This document shows positions 1 to 9,453 of a stretch of DNA of 64,000 nucleotides, piece after piece; the stretch's first letter is position 1; every line of letters begins with the position of its first letter. Origin of the DNA: an uncultured Verrucomicrobiota bacterium (GTDB lineage: Bacteria; Verrucomicrobiota; Verrucomicrobiia; Opitutales; Seribacteraceae). A model generated the notes under the pieces. The model was given only the letters and a program-made list of their open reading frames with translations, was not told where the DNA came from and ran no database searches. The stretch lies in contig CACMQL010000003.1 in assembly GCA_902615835.1 (NCBI GenBank), forward strand, positions 21,670-85,669, in the 5' to 3' direction. Position numbers and translations under genes: made by a program.

Positions 1-741
1 ATGATCAAAATTTGTGATGAAGCAGGCGTGATGCTTTCAGGAATCTTTCCCCGCAGGTTTAATGATTCCACCCATATTTTTAAGCAAGCTTTGGCTGCTG
101 GAAGGCTTGGGAAAGTAGTGCTTTGCGATACTGCAATTAAATGGTGGAGGACCCAGGAATATTACGAAAGCGGGGCATGGCGTGGAACCTGGGACTTGGA
201 CGGCGGAGGTGCCCTGATGAACCAGTCCATTCATACGATCGATCTGATGCTTTATCTGATGGGGGATGTTCAATCGGTTTCTGCTTCCGGTGGTCTGGAA
301 GCACACAGTGGGATTGAGGTGGAAGATGTGGCTGTGGCCATCATTGAATTTAAGTCCGGAGCAAGAGGAGTGATACAGGCATCAACCGCCTGCTATTCAA
401 ATACGGGACTGCCCGCTTCCATTCATATCTGTGGAGATCAGGGTTCAATTAGGATGGTGGACGATAAATTTAATATCTGGGATCTGAAGCACCCACTAGC
501 GGGTGATGATGAGATCTTACAAAACCATGGTTTGCAATCCTCCCACTCTGGAGCTGGTGCTGCCGATCCCAAGGCAATTGATTTCCAATGGCATCAACGA
601 AATTTCGAAAATGCATTGCTTGCCTTGGATAAAAATGAAACGCCTGCCGTCGACGGAAAGGAAGGCCGTCGGGCGGTCGAGCTAATCTGTGCGATTTATG
701 AATCTATCAAAAACCATGGAGACAAGATAACTTTAAAGTAA
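1..741 (+). CDS. Gfo/Idh/MocA family oxidoreductase, C-terminal part (5' end outside window)
   Basis: This is an NAD(P)-dependent sugar or inositol dehydrogenase of the Gfo/Idh/MocA family. Only the C-terminal substrate-binding and dimerisation domain is visible. The 246 residues contain the typical GGGALMNQSIHTIDL stretch (about residues 68-82) and EVEDVAVAIIEF, but no Rossmann dinucleotide fold. Family members are usually 330-400 residues, so the gene starts left of the window and the ATG at base 1 is probably an internal methionine. It is followed after 12 bases by a TIM-barrel sugar isomerase/epimerase in the same direction, a common pairing in catabolism of keto- or modified sugars. Substrate unknown. 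Confidence 0.9.
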   Translation: MIKICDEAGVMLSGIFPRRFNDSTHIFKQALAAGRLGKVVLCDTAIKWWRTQEYYESGAWRGTWDLDGGGALMNQSIHTIDLMLYLMGDVQSVSASGGLEAHSGIEVEDVAVAIIEFKSGARGVIQASTACYSNTGLPASIHICGDQGSIRMVDDKFNIWDLKHPLAGDDEILQNHGLQSSHSGAGAADPKAIDFQWHQRNFENALLALDKNETPAVDGKEGRRAVELICAIYESIKNHGDKITLK

Positions 742-753
742 AAAGAGTAAATT

Positions 754-1644
754 ATGTACCTTACCGGAATAGCAGACGAAGCTTCGCAGAATATAATCGA
801 ACAAATTTCGACCACAAGAGAATTGGGCTGGAATGCGATCGAGTCCCGTTTTGTAAATGGAAAAAACATTCATGATATCAGTGATCATGAGTTTGATCAG
901 GTGGTGGAGGCATTGGAGGGTTCAGGGATATACATCAATGCATTCGGCTCCGCGATCGGGAACTGGGGTAAGGATGTTCGGGACGATTTTTCCATCACCG
1001 AAGCGGAAATAAGCCGGGCTATTCCTCGTATGAAAATTCTGGGTGCGAAGTTCGTTCGCATTATGAGTTACAAGGTTCTGGACCAGGAGGATCAGTTGGT
1101 GGATGAAAGGATTCGAAGGCTCAGATTGATTGTTGAGGCTTTTTCAAACGAGGGGATTACTGCGGTTCATGAAAATTGCATGAATTACGGAGGGATGAGT
1201 TGGCGTCATACCTTGGATTTAGTGGAAGCCATACCCGGAATGAAATTGGTTTTCGATACCGCGAACCCTGCCTTTAATCGTGACCGAAGTAAACCGGGCG
1301 AACCATGGCAGAACCCTATTGAGTTTTATAAAAAGGTAAGAGAGCATATTGTCTATGTTCACATCAAGGACTGTTTGAGTCCCTCCCCCGAGAACGAGAA
1401 TAAGGAGATTTATACCTATCCGGGCGAAGGCCATGGTTGCGTACGGGAGATCTTGCAGGATTTAAAAGACAATGGATACGAAGGAGGGATATCGATTGAA
1501 CCGCACCTGGCTGCAGTGTTTCATGATACGGATTCCAAGAATCAAACGGATGAGGATCCCAGGGATATATATATTCGGTACGGTCGAGAGTTGATGAATA
1601 TTTTGGAATCCATTGGGTTTGAGCCTACACCCTACAACCCCTAA
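754..1644 (+). CDS. Sugar phosphate isomerase/epimerase (xylose isomerase-like TIM barrel)
   Basis: A 296-residue protein of the AP-endonuclease-2/xylose-isomerase-like TIM-barrel family, normally metal-dependent isomerases or epimerases of sugars and inositols. Visible family signatures are HENCMNYGG (about 137-145), the metal-site-like FDTANPAF stretch (about 167-174), YVHIKD (about 202-207) and ISIEPHL near the C-terminus. It has no signal peptide, so it is probably cytoplasmic. It lies 12 bases after the Gfo/Idh/MocA gene and is likely co-transcribed and part of the same pathway. The substrate cannot be deduced. Confidence 0.88.
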   Translation: MYLTGIADEASQNIIEQISTTRELGWNAIESRFVNGKNIHDISDHEFDQVVEALEGSGIYINAFGSAIGNWGKDVRDDFSITEAEISRAIPRMKILGAKFVRIMSYKVLDQEDQLVDERIRRLRLIVEAFSNEGITAVHENCMNYGGMSWRHTLDLVEAIPGMKLVFDTANPAFNRDRSKPGEPWQNPIEFYKKVREHIVYVHIKDCLSPSPENENKEIYTYPGEGHGCVREILQDLKDNGYEGGISIEPHLAAVFHDTDSKNQTDEDPRDIYIRYGRELMNILESIGFEPTPYNP

Positions 1645-1684
1645 TTAATTCGACTTATTTTATTTTACGATTAAACCTAGTTCT

Positions 1685-1996
1685 ATGGCTAAAGTAACTT
1701 ATATCACTCCAAGTGGAAACGAAGTCGTCGTCGAAGATGCAATCGGAAATATCATGGAGATTGCCCGTGAATACGATGTTGAGGGCATTGAAGGTGCATG
1801 TAGCGGTTGCTGTTCCTGTGCAACCTGTCATGTTCGGGTAAAACCTGAGTGGCTGGACAAGACCGGCAGAGCTACGGAAGCTGAGCAGGACTTGATTGAT
1901 CTTGAGAGTGACACCGACGAGCGTAGTCGTCTCAGTTGCCAAATCGAAATGACCGACGACTTGGACGGATTGGTAGTCGAGGTGGCACCCTTTTAA
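1685..1996 (+). CDS. 2Fe-2S ferredoxin, adrenodoxin type
   Basis: A 103-residue electron carrier. The cluster ligands fit the adrenodoxin/vertebrate-type spacing: Cys39, Cys45, Cys48 and Cys85 (C-x5-C-x2-C-x36-C) within the run CSGCCSCATC. Two further cysteines (42 and 43) lie inside the loop. Such ferredoxins serve P450s, Rieske oxygenases or iron-sulfur assembly. The neighbouring genes do not name the partner, and the gene stands 40 bases after the isomerase gene. The full family length is present. Confidence 0.92.
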   Translation: MAKVTYITPSGNEVVVEDAIGNIMEIAREYDVEGIEGACSGCCSCATCHVRVKPEWLDKTGRATEAEQDLIDLESDTDERSRLSCQIEMTDDLDGLVVEVAPF

Positions 1997-2025
1997 TTAC
2001 TGGATATAATTGCCTTAATAATCTT

Positions 2026-2862
2026 TTATAACCCCAGCAATTGATCCATAAGTTTGACGGTATTTTCAAGCCCACCGTCATTTCCCTCACGGGTTGCCCA
2101 ACCGGCAAATTCTGTTTTTTCAAGTTCTTGACGGACCTTTCTCCAATCCACATCCCCCTGCCCAAGGGGGCAAAATCCATTTTTTGAACCCCAGTCCTTA
2201 ACATCTAGTTTGAGAGTACGCTTCCCGAGAATACGAATCCACTCGTGACTGGGAGCAAACTTTTGCATATTCCCAATGTCGAAGTATGCCTGAACCCAAG
2301 GACTTTCAATTTCATCAATGTAATCGCGAAACTGCTCAGGTTGGTAACAAAATCCGTTCCATACCGTTTCGATAAGAATATGAACCCGGAGTTCCTCGGC
2401 CAAGGGAATGAGTTTTCGGATTTGCCTGATTGAGCGGTCCCAGAGGTCCTGATGAGTTTCCTGATCGCCTTTTACGCGACCAGGAACAAGAAGCACGGAG
2501 GTCCCTCCAACTCCTTTTGATTCTTTCATGGCCTGTGCCAACCCCAATCTGCTTTCCCTCCTTACTTGGGGATCGGGGTCGGATAATCTGACTTTCCAGT
2601 GCTTGTTATATACCACTCCGTGCATGGGTAGATTCATTTCTTGGCAGACTTTTTTCATCTCATGAACCTGTAAACCAGGGGCCGACCCCTCGATTCCATC
2701 AAAGCCCAGGCCTACAATCTTGTTCATGAGGATTTCATCCGGCTTTTTCCCAAACTTAACTGCTTTTTTGATGCGACCATTAAAAGATAACTCTTCTGCG
2801 AAGAGCATATCACTAGACAATGCCAAGCTGGAACTACAGGCTAAGAAATTTCGACGATTCAT
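2026..2862 (-). CDS. Secreted sugar phosphate isomerase/epimerase-like TIM barrel with Tat-like leader
   Basis: A 278-residue TIM-barrel protein of the xylose-isomerase-like family. It begins MNRRNFLACSSSLALSS, a twin-arginine-like leader followed by a weakly hydrophobic stretch, so it is probably exported or lipid-anchored. The catalytic-domain look is supported by GFDGIEGSAPG, ILIETVWNGF, AYFDIGNM and a late metal-ligand-like REGNDG. Planctomycetes and Verrucomicrobia carry many such Tat-exported isomerases beside DUF1080 hydrolases, and here a DUF1080 gene is divergently placed about 145 bases upstream. Specific substrate unknown. Confidence 0.85.
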   Translation of the reverse strand: MNRRNFLACSSSLALSSDMLFAEELSFNGRIKKAVKFGKKPDEILMNKIVGLGFDGIEGSAPGLQVHEMKKVCQEMNLPMHGVVYNKHWKVRLSDPDPQVRRESRLGLAQAMKESKGVGGTSVLLVPGRVKGDQETHQDLWDRSIRQIRKLIPLAEELRVHILIETVWNGFCYQPEQFRDYIDEIESPWVQAYFDIGNMQKFAPSHEWIRILGKRTLKLDVKDWGSKNGFCPLGQGDVDWRKVRQELEKTEFAGWATREGNDGGLENTVKLMDQLLGL

Positions 2863-3006
2863 CCACTCACTTCATTTCGATTAAAAAAACGATGTTCATT
2901 TTAAACCCTTTAAATTTCTACGCTACAAAATTAAATATGAATACAAAATGAAGTTGTGAGAAGTAAAATTTATGGACATTCCTAATTCAACAATCTTTTC
3001 CCAATT

Positions 3007-3639
3007 ATGAAATACAATTTTATTATAGTTATAGCAATGCTCTGTTCAGTCCATGGAAAATCAGGGAATGCAATTGATTTATTTCCATCTGATAATTTTT
3101 CGCGATGGACTAAAGTTAACGGAAAGCCAGTCGGATCAGGCTGGATGATTAAGGATGGTGTAATCCATCGTAAAAGTCTAAGCGGTGATATTATTACCAA
3201 GGAAAAATTCAAAGATTTTGAATTAACTTTTGAATGGAAAATTTCGGAAGCTGGGAATAGTGGAATTAAATACCGAACACGCGGAAGTCTTGGTCTGGAA
3301 TATCAGGTATTGGATGATCAAAAGCACCGGGATAATAAAAACCCCACCCATCGGGCAGGATCTCTCTACGAATTGGTTGCCGCACCCGACTCAAAATCTC
3401 TGAATCCAGTGGGTGAATGGAATAGCGGAAAAATTATCGCCATGGGTGACCAGATCGAGCATTGGCTAAACGGAGAGAAAGTGGTTGAAATTCTCTGGGG
3501 AACGAATGACTGGAAAGAGCGTTTTCAAAAAAGTAAATATCGTAGAAATGAAGGCTTTGGCAGCTGGAAAGGGCCCATTCTTTTGCAAGATCACATGGAT
3601 CCCGTTTGGTATAGAAATTTGAAGATTACAAGACTCTAG
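3007..3639 (+). CDS. DUF1080 (3-keto-disaccharide hydrolase domain) secreted protein
   Basis: A 210-residue protein with a short N-terminal signal peptide (hydrophobic FIIVIAMLCSV, cleavage expected soon after residue 17) and a single DUF1080 beta-sandwich domain. Landmarks are FSRWTKVNGKPVG, FKDFELTFEWKIS, NSGIKYRTRG, the LEYQVLDDQKH strand and a final PVWYRNLKI. DUF1080 proteins of this lineage have been linked to 3-keto-glucoside hydrolysis, which fits the neighbouring oxidoreductase and isomerases. The role here is inferred from the family and the neighbourhood. Confidence 0.9.
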   Translation: MKYNFIIVIAMLCSVHGKSGNAIDLFPSDNFSRWTKVNGKPVGSGWMIKDGVIHRKSLSGDIITKEKFKDFELTFEWKISEAGNSGIKYRTRGSLGLEYQVLDDQKHRDNKNPTHRAGSLYELVAAPDSKSLNPVGEWNSGKIIAMGDQIEHWLNGEKVVEILWGTNDWKERFQKSKYRRNEGFGSWKGPILLQDHMDPVWYRNLKITRL

Positions 3640-3685
3640 CCACGATATATGGGGAGCTTCTGCAGAGTGCTTTGATTACGGATAA

Positions 3686-5409
3686 TTATTTAGCTCTGGT
3701 AAATTTAATTGTCGTAAACTTGCGAATCTTTCCAATTCTAACTTTCAATATATTGTCTCTGACCACTTGATTTCGACTACCTCCACTGGACACATTCTCG
3801 TCCTTACCTGTAGCATTATTGATATCTTTGGTTACGGTGCTTACATGATATCTTGATCCATTTTGAAAACCTTCTCCACGGAAATCAATTTTAGAAAATT
3901 CATTGTTGTAATATTTACCATTCTGGATGGTTGATGGAATTGATACCTCGAGCGATCCCGTACCTGCTGCACCGCTCGCATAGACCAGAACAGTGAAGGA
4001 TTGCTTGTTTCGATTATAAGATGAAATCTTATACTGTTCATTACCGGTCAGTCCGTTTCCGTTGGTGGTGATGTCATTTCCCCGTTCACCGGCCATGGCG
4101 TGACGGACCACTTCATCTGAACCTCCTGCAATTTGGGCATACCATCTCCAAATATAGTAGTGTAAATGATTTGGGTCACCCGGGTTGATGTAATTTTTTT
4201 TGGTAAAGCGAAGCCCGCTTTCAGGAACTTCGTGGGGTTTGAGTTTCTCCTCCGGTCCATGAATACCTAGTTTGCGGATCACTACATCGGGACCACCCTC
4301 ATTTGCAGGAATAACCCATTCGGGTTTCAGTTTCTTGATCTGGCCACTGTAATCAACCCGTTTGGTTAGACCCATGGACCAACGACTGGAGTTGTCACAC
4401 CAAGGTAAGTTCACCGTGTTCAGTCCGCGCTCCAAAACTTTACCAAAGATGGTTATCGTTTTGTCAAATGCATCCCTCTCATCTTTTTTTCCATCCGCAT
4501 TCACATCATGATTATTATCTGAAGCGTCCCAGCAAATCCAGGATTCCGAAGATAAGATTTTTTTGGAACGATAGTTTGCTGCATCCAATTTCTCTCGAGC
4601 CAAATCGTATTGTTTCCAGCAATTAGGAATAAGCTGGCCGTCCATCATTCCGTATCCATTGAAATGATCCGAGATATTGAGATTAAGAGCATCTATTTGT
4701 GACATTAATTCTTTATCAGCTACCAATTGATCATAGTAATCATCCACGGCAACTGCACCTACTCCATTTAGTCCTGCCCGAGCTCCGCATGGCTGACATG
4801 GTGAAGTTCCCGAGGTTGATACGATTACATGCTTGCTTGGTTCTCCTTCATATACCCTGCGAATGGCCTTGGCTCCGTTTGTAAAGATTTCTTCCTTGAT
4901 GAAGTTCATGTCAGCACCGTTCATCATTCCCTGCAGGTTGACTTCATGATAAAGTTGGTAAGCACCAACTCGCCTTTTAAAGTGTTGAGCGATCCGCGTA
5001 ACGAATTTCGGGTATTCCCCCGTCCTCGGTTTCCATGCCCCCCCTTCCCCGTTTTCGGAGGCCCACGCCGGACAATGCCACATCACAAGCTCTACCTGAA
5101 CTCCTCGCTCTGCACACAGATTTATCGCATGGTCGATCGCATGTAAGTAACCGGACATATTATTTTTGTAGTCCGTATTACCTGGATTGGGTTCCGCAGC
5201 ATTCCAGTTAACCCAAAATTGTGCATAGCTGCTGTGTTTTTAATGAGCGGACGGTTGGCATCATAGATTTCACAATTCTTGAGACCAAATGGTTGCCAAC
5301 GAACGCCAACCTGCACATGTTCGGTGGTCCATTGGTATGACTGTTCCCCAAATATGTTATGGGCGAATCCTAGAAGAATCGAACAAATGAGAGTTGGGAG
5401 TTTATGCAT
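3686..5409 (-). pseudogene. Secreted glycoside-hydrolase-like protein, disrupted by one frameshift
   Basis: Two overlapping frames make one protein of about 574 residues. The first starts at 5409 with a signal peptide (MHKLPTLICSILLGFAHNIFG). The second covers 5158-3686 and, read upstream of its first Met, continues as QFWVNWNAAEPNPGN, which is glycosidase-like sequence. The frames join at a run of five T (5237-5241); a sixth T restores one continuous frame. The body looks like a clan-A TIM-barrel glycosidase (VELVMWHCPAWAS, the LYHEVN strand, ILSSESWICWD), followed by a beta-rich C-terminal domain. The position where clan A normally shows Asn-Glu reads His-Glu. Family assignment is tentative. 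The lesion may be a real mutation or a homopolymer sequencing error. Confidence 0.7.
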
Positions 5410-5467
5410 AAACTTACTTGGGTTTATGGTGGGAGATGTGAGTTGAGAAATATCTAAAGGGACGATC

Positions 5468-6589
5468 CTAGTTCCCCAGAATTCTGACTACTTCCGCATG
5501 GGATAAATGATGCCCAACCAATGGTTGGGATTCATTTTTTTGCGATTGTTGCCAGGTAGCAAAAATTGAACCGTCCGGAAGAGGAACAGCGGAGGCATAG
5601 CGACTGCAGCCGGTTCCATGTGGCGAGATAAACATCGGAAAATCAATGGAAAGTTTATTCAGCTTGGGGAATTCAGCGTCCCAACCCCATGCCAACCCAC
5701 CGAGTTCTTCACATGAATAACCGCGTGGTCTTTGAGCAGCTTTCGGGTTTTGATCAAGCGGGCGCAAGCACTCCGCACCATCGTAAAAAAAGAGAGAAAG
5801 ATCAGGCAAATCTGCAAACTTTCCGATCTTGGGAACCGTCAGTTTTTCAGTGACTCGTGAACAGGCAACATCCCAGCTATTTCCCCGCTCCAAAATGTTT
5901 TCAGAGACAAGATTAAATGAATTCTTGCCTGAATGCCTTGTAAGTAATCCGCTGTTTGAACTGGACCACGAAAAAGGATGATGACAAAAAATCACCTGTG
6001 TTTGTCCATCGCCCTGATGAAATGCCACTGGGTCCTTGTAGTGAAGCGTCGAACCTTTTTCCGACCGGGCAATGGTTGTCATTTCCTTCAACTTAAAGGA
6101 ACCCAAGCCGTTTTCTGATTCTAATAGGTCAATAGACCACACGCCGGTTCCGGGTTTTTGAAAGTGGATCAGGTTTTTCGGATATGCTGTCTTTTTTTCC
6201 GTGGAGATAATAAACTCAAATGCACTTTTCGAGGTGCTACCAGGAATCAATGATACCCCTTCGATCGAGACCACTTCCTCCGTATGGGAAAGTTCTTCCT
6301 TTGAAAAAGACAATACTTTTTGAAAATCATCGGAGGGTGAACTGGCACTGAAAACAGCACACTCAAGTCCTCTTGCCCCTGCTCCTGTACCAGTCCGGGC
6401 ATCACCTTCATTTCGGAACCTACCACTTACGAGAATATTCCCTTCTTTTTGCACATAAATATTCCCCCCCCCAAACCAAAAGCCCGAAGAGTTCCCTAGA
6501 GGTTCAATCAGAGTTCTGGCAGCATGTTGATCAAGCAGTCTTCTTCCCAGTTCCAGAAGCCTTTTTTTCAGGCTTTCTTCTAACTCCAT
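5468..6589 (-). CDS. Unknown protein, possible beta-propeller glycosidase-like fold
   Basis: About 373 residues, no signal peptide. I do not recognise a named family with confidence. Recurring features such as GSSGFWFGGGNIYV, GDARTGTGAGARGL, LHYKDPVAFHQGDG, WDVACSRVTEK and PDGSIFATWQQSQ resemble the bladed strands and substrate-pocket loops of five-bladed propeller glycosidases or sialidase-like proteins. The ATG at 6589 overlaps the TGA of cysN (TGATG), so translation is probably coupled to the sulfate-activation operon; a GTG one codon earlier is an alternative start. The coupling hints at a role with sulfated sugars, but this is only context. Confidence 0.6.
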   Translation of the reverse strand: MELEESLKKRLLELGRRLLDQHAARTLIEPLGNSSGFWFGGGNIYVQKEGNILVSGRFRNEGDARTGTGAGARGLECAVFSASSPSDDFQKVLSFSKEELSHTEEVVSIEGVSLIPGSTSKSAFEFIISTEKKTAYPKNLIHFQKPGTGVWSIDLLESENGLGSFKLKEMTTIARSEKGSTLHYKDPVAFHQGDGQTQVIFCHHPFSWSSSNSGLLTRHSGKNSFNLVSENILERGNSWDVACSRVTEKLTVPKIGKFADLPDLSLFFYDGAECLRPLDQNPKAAQRPRGYSCEELGGLAWGWDAEFPKLNKLSIDFPMFISPHGTGCSRYASAVPLPDGSIFATWQQSQKNESQPLVGHHLSHAEVVRILGN

Positions 6590-7857
6590 CACCTAAGCAT
6601 ACCAGCAGCTAAAGTTTGATGAGTGAAAGGATCGATCAAGATGAAACTACCCGTATTTCGGTTCCTCCGATAAGCATCGTAAAAGATTGGCTCGGAAGTT
6701 CTGAATTTGATTCGACCAATATCATTCATGTTAAACTCTTTATCCTGTTCATTTTTCCGCAGGCTATTGACATCCACCTTGTAGGTAATCTCTGAAATCA
6801 TAGCCTGGGCGGTTTTGGTGGTATGCTTAATCAAATATTTTCCACCCTGGGTTAGCTTTTTGGAGTTGGAAAACCAACAGATTCTTGCATCCAGATCCTG
6901 TGAAGATTTTGGCTGATTGTTTGGTTTTACCAACATATCGCCTCGGCTGATATCAATTTTGTCTTCTAATTGTATGGTTACGGATTGAGGGAAAAAAGCT
7001 TCCTCCATCTCTTCTTTCCCAAGCATAATTTTTGAAATTCTCGAAGTGAAGCCGGAGGGAAGTGCAGTTATTTCATCGCCTTTTTTAAATACGCCACCAG
7101 CGACCCTGCCGGCAAATCCTCGAAAATCATGATGTTTGTCAGAATGCGGTCGGATCACCCATTGAACGGGAAAGCGAGAATCCACATGATTCGCATCCGA
7201 GCCAATGTAAACATTTTCCAAATGGTATAGTAAAGGGGCACCTTTGTACCAGGGCATATTTTCAGATCTTTCCACAATATTGTCCCCTTTGAGTGCGCTG
7301 AGGGGAATAAAAGTGAGTTCCGAAATATTTTCAAGACGGCTGGCAAAATCACTAAACTGGCGAAGCACCTTCTCGTAGGCTTCTTCTTCATATCCCACTA
7401 AATCCATTTTGTTGATGCAGACTGCGATATGTTTAATGCCTAGTAAATCAGCAATGAAACTATGCCTTCTCGTCTGCTCAACCACTCCAATTCGAGCATC
7501 GACAAGAATGAGTGCAAGGTTTGCCGTGGAAGCACCGGTCACCATATTGCGGGTGTATTGGATATGACCAGGAGTGTCTGCGATAATAAATTTTCGCTTG
7601 GGCGTGGCGAAATATCGGTAAGCCACATCAATGGTTATTCCCTGTTCCCGTTCTGCCCGAAGACCGTCAGTTAATAAAGCCAAGTTAATATTTTCATCCC
7701 CACGCTTTTTACTGCTTTGTTCGATCGCTTCCAATTGATCTTCGAAAATGGATTTTGTGTCATGGAATAACCTTCCTATCAGGGTGCTTTTACCATCGTC
7801 GACGCTTCCTGCGGTGGTAAATCGTAGCATGTCCATTTCTATATAATCTTTATCCAT
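6589..7857 (-). CDS. cysN: Sulfate adenylyltransferase large subunit, GTPase (CysN)
   Basis: A 422-residue elongation-factor-like GTPase that drives APS synthesis from ATP and sulfate together with CysD. The G motifs are clear: GSVDDGKST (P-loop, about 17-25), DTPGHIQYTRNM (G3) and INKMD (G4), followed by the two beta-barrel domains typical of CysN. It has no C-terminal APS-kinase domain; that activity is the separate cysC gene upstream. Order on the minus strand is cysC, cysD, cysN with gaps of 11 bases in each case. The stop overlaps the next gene's start. Confidence 0.96.
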   Translation of the reverse strand: MDKDYIEMDMLRFTTAGSVDDGKSTLIGRLFHDTKSIFEDQLEAIEQSSKKRGDENINLALLTDGLRAEREQGITIDVAYRYFATPKRKFIIADTPGHIQYTRNMVTGASTANLALILVDARIGVVEQTRRHSFIADLLGIKHIAVCINKMDLVGYEEEAYEKVLRQFSDFASRLENISELTFIPLSALKGDNIVERSENMPWYKGAPLLYHLENVYIGSDANHVDSRFPVQWVIRPHSDKHHDFRGFAGRVAGGVFKKGDEITALPSGFTSRISKIMLGKEEMEEAFFPQSVTIQLEDKIDISRGDMLVKPNNQPKSSQDLDARICWFSNSKKLTQGGKYLIKHTTKTAQAMISEITYKVDVNSLRKNEQDKEFNMNDIGRIKFRTSEPIFYDAYRRNRNTGSFILIDPFTHQTLAAGMLR

Positions 7858-7868
7858 ACCTATAAAAT

Positions 7869-8774
7869 TTAGAAATAACCTTGTTTTTTACGATCTTCCA
7901 TGGCTGCTTCCGATCTCTTGTCATCCGCCCTTGAGCCCCGCTCAGTCACTCTGGACGCAGATACTTCAGCAATGACTTCCTCCAAATTGGATGCATCCGA
8001 TATGACCGCTCCGGTACAAGTGGCATCACCAATTGTACGAAAACGAACCTTCTCTTTGCTCACTTCCTCCTTCTCATGCGGGGAAACAAAATCACTGATG
8101 GCAAGGAGCATACCATTCCTTTCGATGACATTTCTCTCATGGGCAAAGTACAGACTGGGCAGTTCGATTCCCTCGGTTTTGGCATATTGCCAAACATCCA
8201 TTTCCGTCCAATTACTGAGGGGAAAAATACGAAAGTTTTCCCCCTGCCCCTTCCCTCCGTTGAAAAGATTCCATAGTTCAGGTCTTTGGTCCTTTGGATT
8301 CCATTGCCCGAACGAGTCACGATGAGAGAAAAACCGCTCTTTGGCCCGGGCTTTCTCCTCATCTCTGCGACCTCCACCGAGGCAGGCGTCAAAATTTTCT
8401 CGATCGATGGTTTCGAGTAAAGTTACTGATTGCAGGGCGTTCCTGCTTGCATTGAGGCCGGTTTCCTCAGCTGCCGTGCCTTGGTCAATCGAATCCTGCA
8501 CCAAGCCTACTACTAAATCTACAGCGTACTCTTTGACGAATTTGTCTCTGAATTCAATGGTTTCCGGAAAATTGTGTCCCGTATCCACATGTACAAAGGG
8601 AAATGGGATTTTGGCTGGTGCGAAGGCTTTGGAAGCTAGATAAGCCATGATAATGGAATCTTTACCTCCAGAAAAAAGCAGTCCGGGTCGTTCAAACTGA
8701 GCGGCGGTCTCACGAAGCACAAAAATAGCTTCTGCTTCAAGTTGCTGTAAGTGATTTAAATTGTAATTGCGCAT
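7869..8774 (-). CDS. cysD: Sulfate adenylyltransferase small subunit (CysD)
   Basis: A 301-residue PP-loop ATP pyrophosphatase-type enzyme that adenylylates sulfate to APS. It shows the PP-loop SGGKDS at about residues 34-39, the VDTGHNFPET segment, the CLGGGRRDEEKARAKER loop and the arginine/lysine-rich C-terminal tail ending in KKQGYF typical of CysD. It lies between cysC and cysN in the same operon. Full family length and start MRNYNLNHLQQLEAEAI. Confidence 0.97.
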   Translation of the reverse strand: MRNYNLNHLQQLEAEAIFVLRETAAQFERPGLLFSGGKDSIIMAYLASKAFAPAKIPFPFVHVDTGHNFPETIEFRDKFVKEYAVDLVVGLVQDSIDQGTAAEETGLNASRNALQSVTLLETIDRENFDACLGGGRRDEEKARAKERFFSHRDSFGQWNPKDQRPELWNLFNGGKGQGENFRIFPLSNWTEMDVWQYAKTEGIELPSLYFAHERNVIERNGMLLAISDFVSPHEKEEVSKEKVRFRTIGDATCTGAVISDASNLEEVIAEVSASRVTERGSRADDKRSEAAMEDRKKQGYF

Positions 8775-8785
8775 GATTTGAAAGC

Positions 8786-9382
8786 TTAGGTGACTTCATC
8801 CATAACCGCGGTTGAAAGTTTAATCATAGAACTGTCGAGAGATGTGTTTTCTGTGTCCAGCAAAAGCCAAGGAGTAAGGGGAGGCTCAAAGGTTGAATCC
8901 TTGCCAGTAAATGACTCAATTTCGCCATTGTCTAATTTCGCATAAAGACCTTTCACATCTCTTTGTTTGCACTTTTCAAAAGAACACTTCACAAAAATTT
9001 CAAAAAAATCATCTTCCCCAATAATTTCTTTGGCATCTCTTCTGATCGATTTCGTTGGAGAGATAAGGGAAACAATCACCACAAAACCGTTTCTGGACAT
9101 TAGTTTTGCCATTTCACTTACCCGGCGGACATTTTCCTTACGATGACCCATGCTAAAGCCCAAATCCTTGCACAGCCCATTTCTGACATCATCTCCATCG
9201 ATAACTATATTTTGTATATTTTTTTTAAAAAGAAGCTTTTCCAATTCTAAGGCTAGGGTGCTTTTCCCGGAACCAGACAACCCGCACAACCAAAAGACAC
9301 CACCTCGATGTTTGTTCGAGGATTCCCTCTCGCTTCTTTTAAGAATGCGATCTTCAATTGGATGAATATTATTTGGGCACAT
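8786..9382 (-). CDS. cysC: Adenylylsulfate kinase (CysC)
   Basis: Phosphorylates APS to PAPS. The P-loop GLSGSGKST lies about 33 residues after the chosen start, followed by DGDDVRNGLCKDLGFS and ENVRRVSEMAKL, both hallmarks of APS kinase, and FEPPLTPWLLLDT near the C-terminus. The frame is open to a TTG at 9412, but the ATG at 9382 gives the usual family N-terminus, so I chose it. It is the first gene of the cysC-cysD-cysN run. A rho-independent terminator for the upstream gene yceI stands immediately before it, so a promoter should lie in 9383-9415. Confidence 0.95.
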   Translation of the reverse strand: MCPNNIHPIEDRILKRSERESSNKHRGGVFWLCGLSGSGKSTLALELEKLLFKKNIQNIVIDGDDVRNGLCKDLGFSMGHRKENVRRVSEMAKLMSRNGFVVIVSLISPTKSIRRDAKEIIGEDDFFEIFVKCSFEKCKQRDVKGLYAKLDNGEIESFTGKDSTFEPPLTPWLLLDTENTSLDSSMIKLSTAVMDEVT

Positions 9383-9414
9383 AAATAAGAAAAGGTCAAA
9401 GAAGGGTACCAAAC

Positions 9415-9444
9415 CAAAAAGCGAGAACGCGTGAGCGTTCCCGC
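9415..9444 (-). terminator. Rho-independent terminator after yceI
   Basis: Read on the minus strand, a 10-base arm GCGGGAACGC, loop TCAC and the arm GCGTTCTCGC (one mismatch) are followed by TTTTTGG. This is a textbook stem plus U-tract. It separates yceI from the sulfate-activation operon. Confidence 0.8.
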
Positions 9445-9453
9445 TTAATGGGG

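Noticed and set aside
5122..5409. Programmed frameshifting in the glycosidase gene
   Set aside because: The run is five A in the mRNA and not the classical A-AAA-AAC or A-AAA-AAG heptamer; no obvious stimulatory structure was seen. A mutation or sequencing error is simpler.
9383..9412. TTG at 9412 as the start of cysC
   Set aside because: It adds ten hydrophobic residues absent from the family and lies against the terminator U-tract; the ATG at 9382 fits better.
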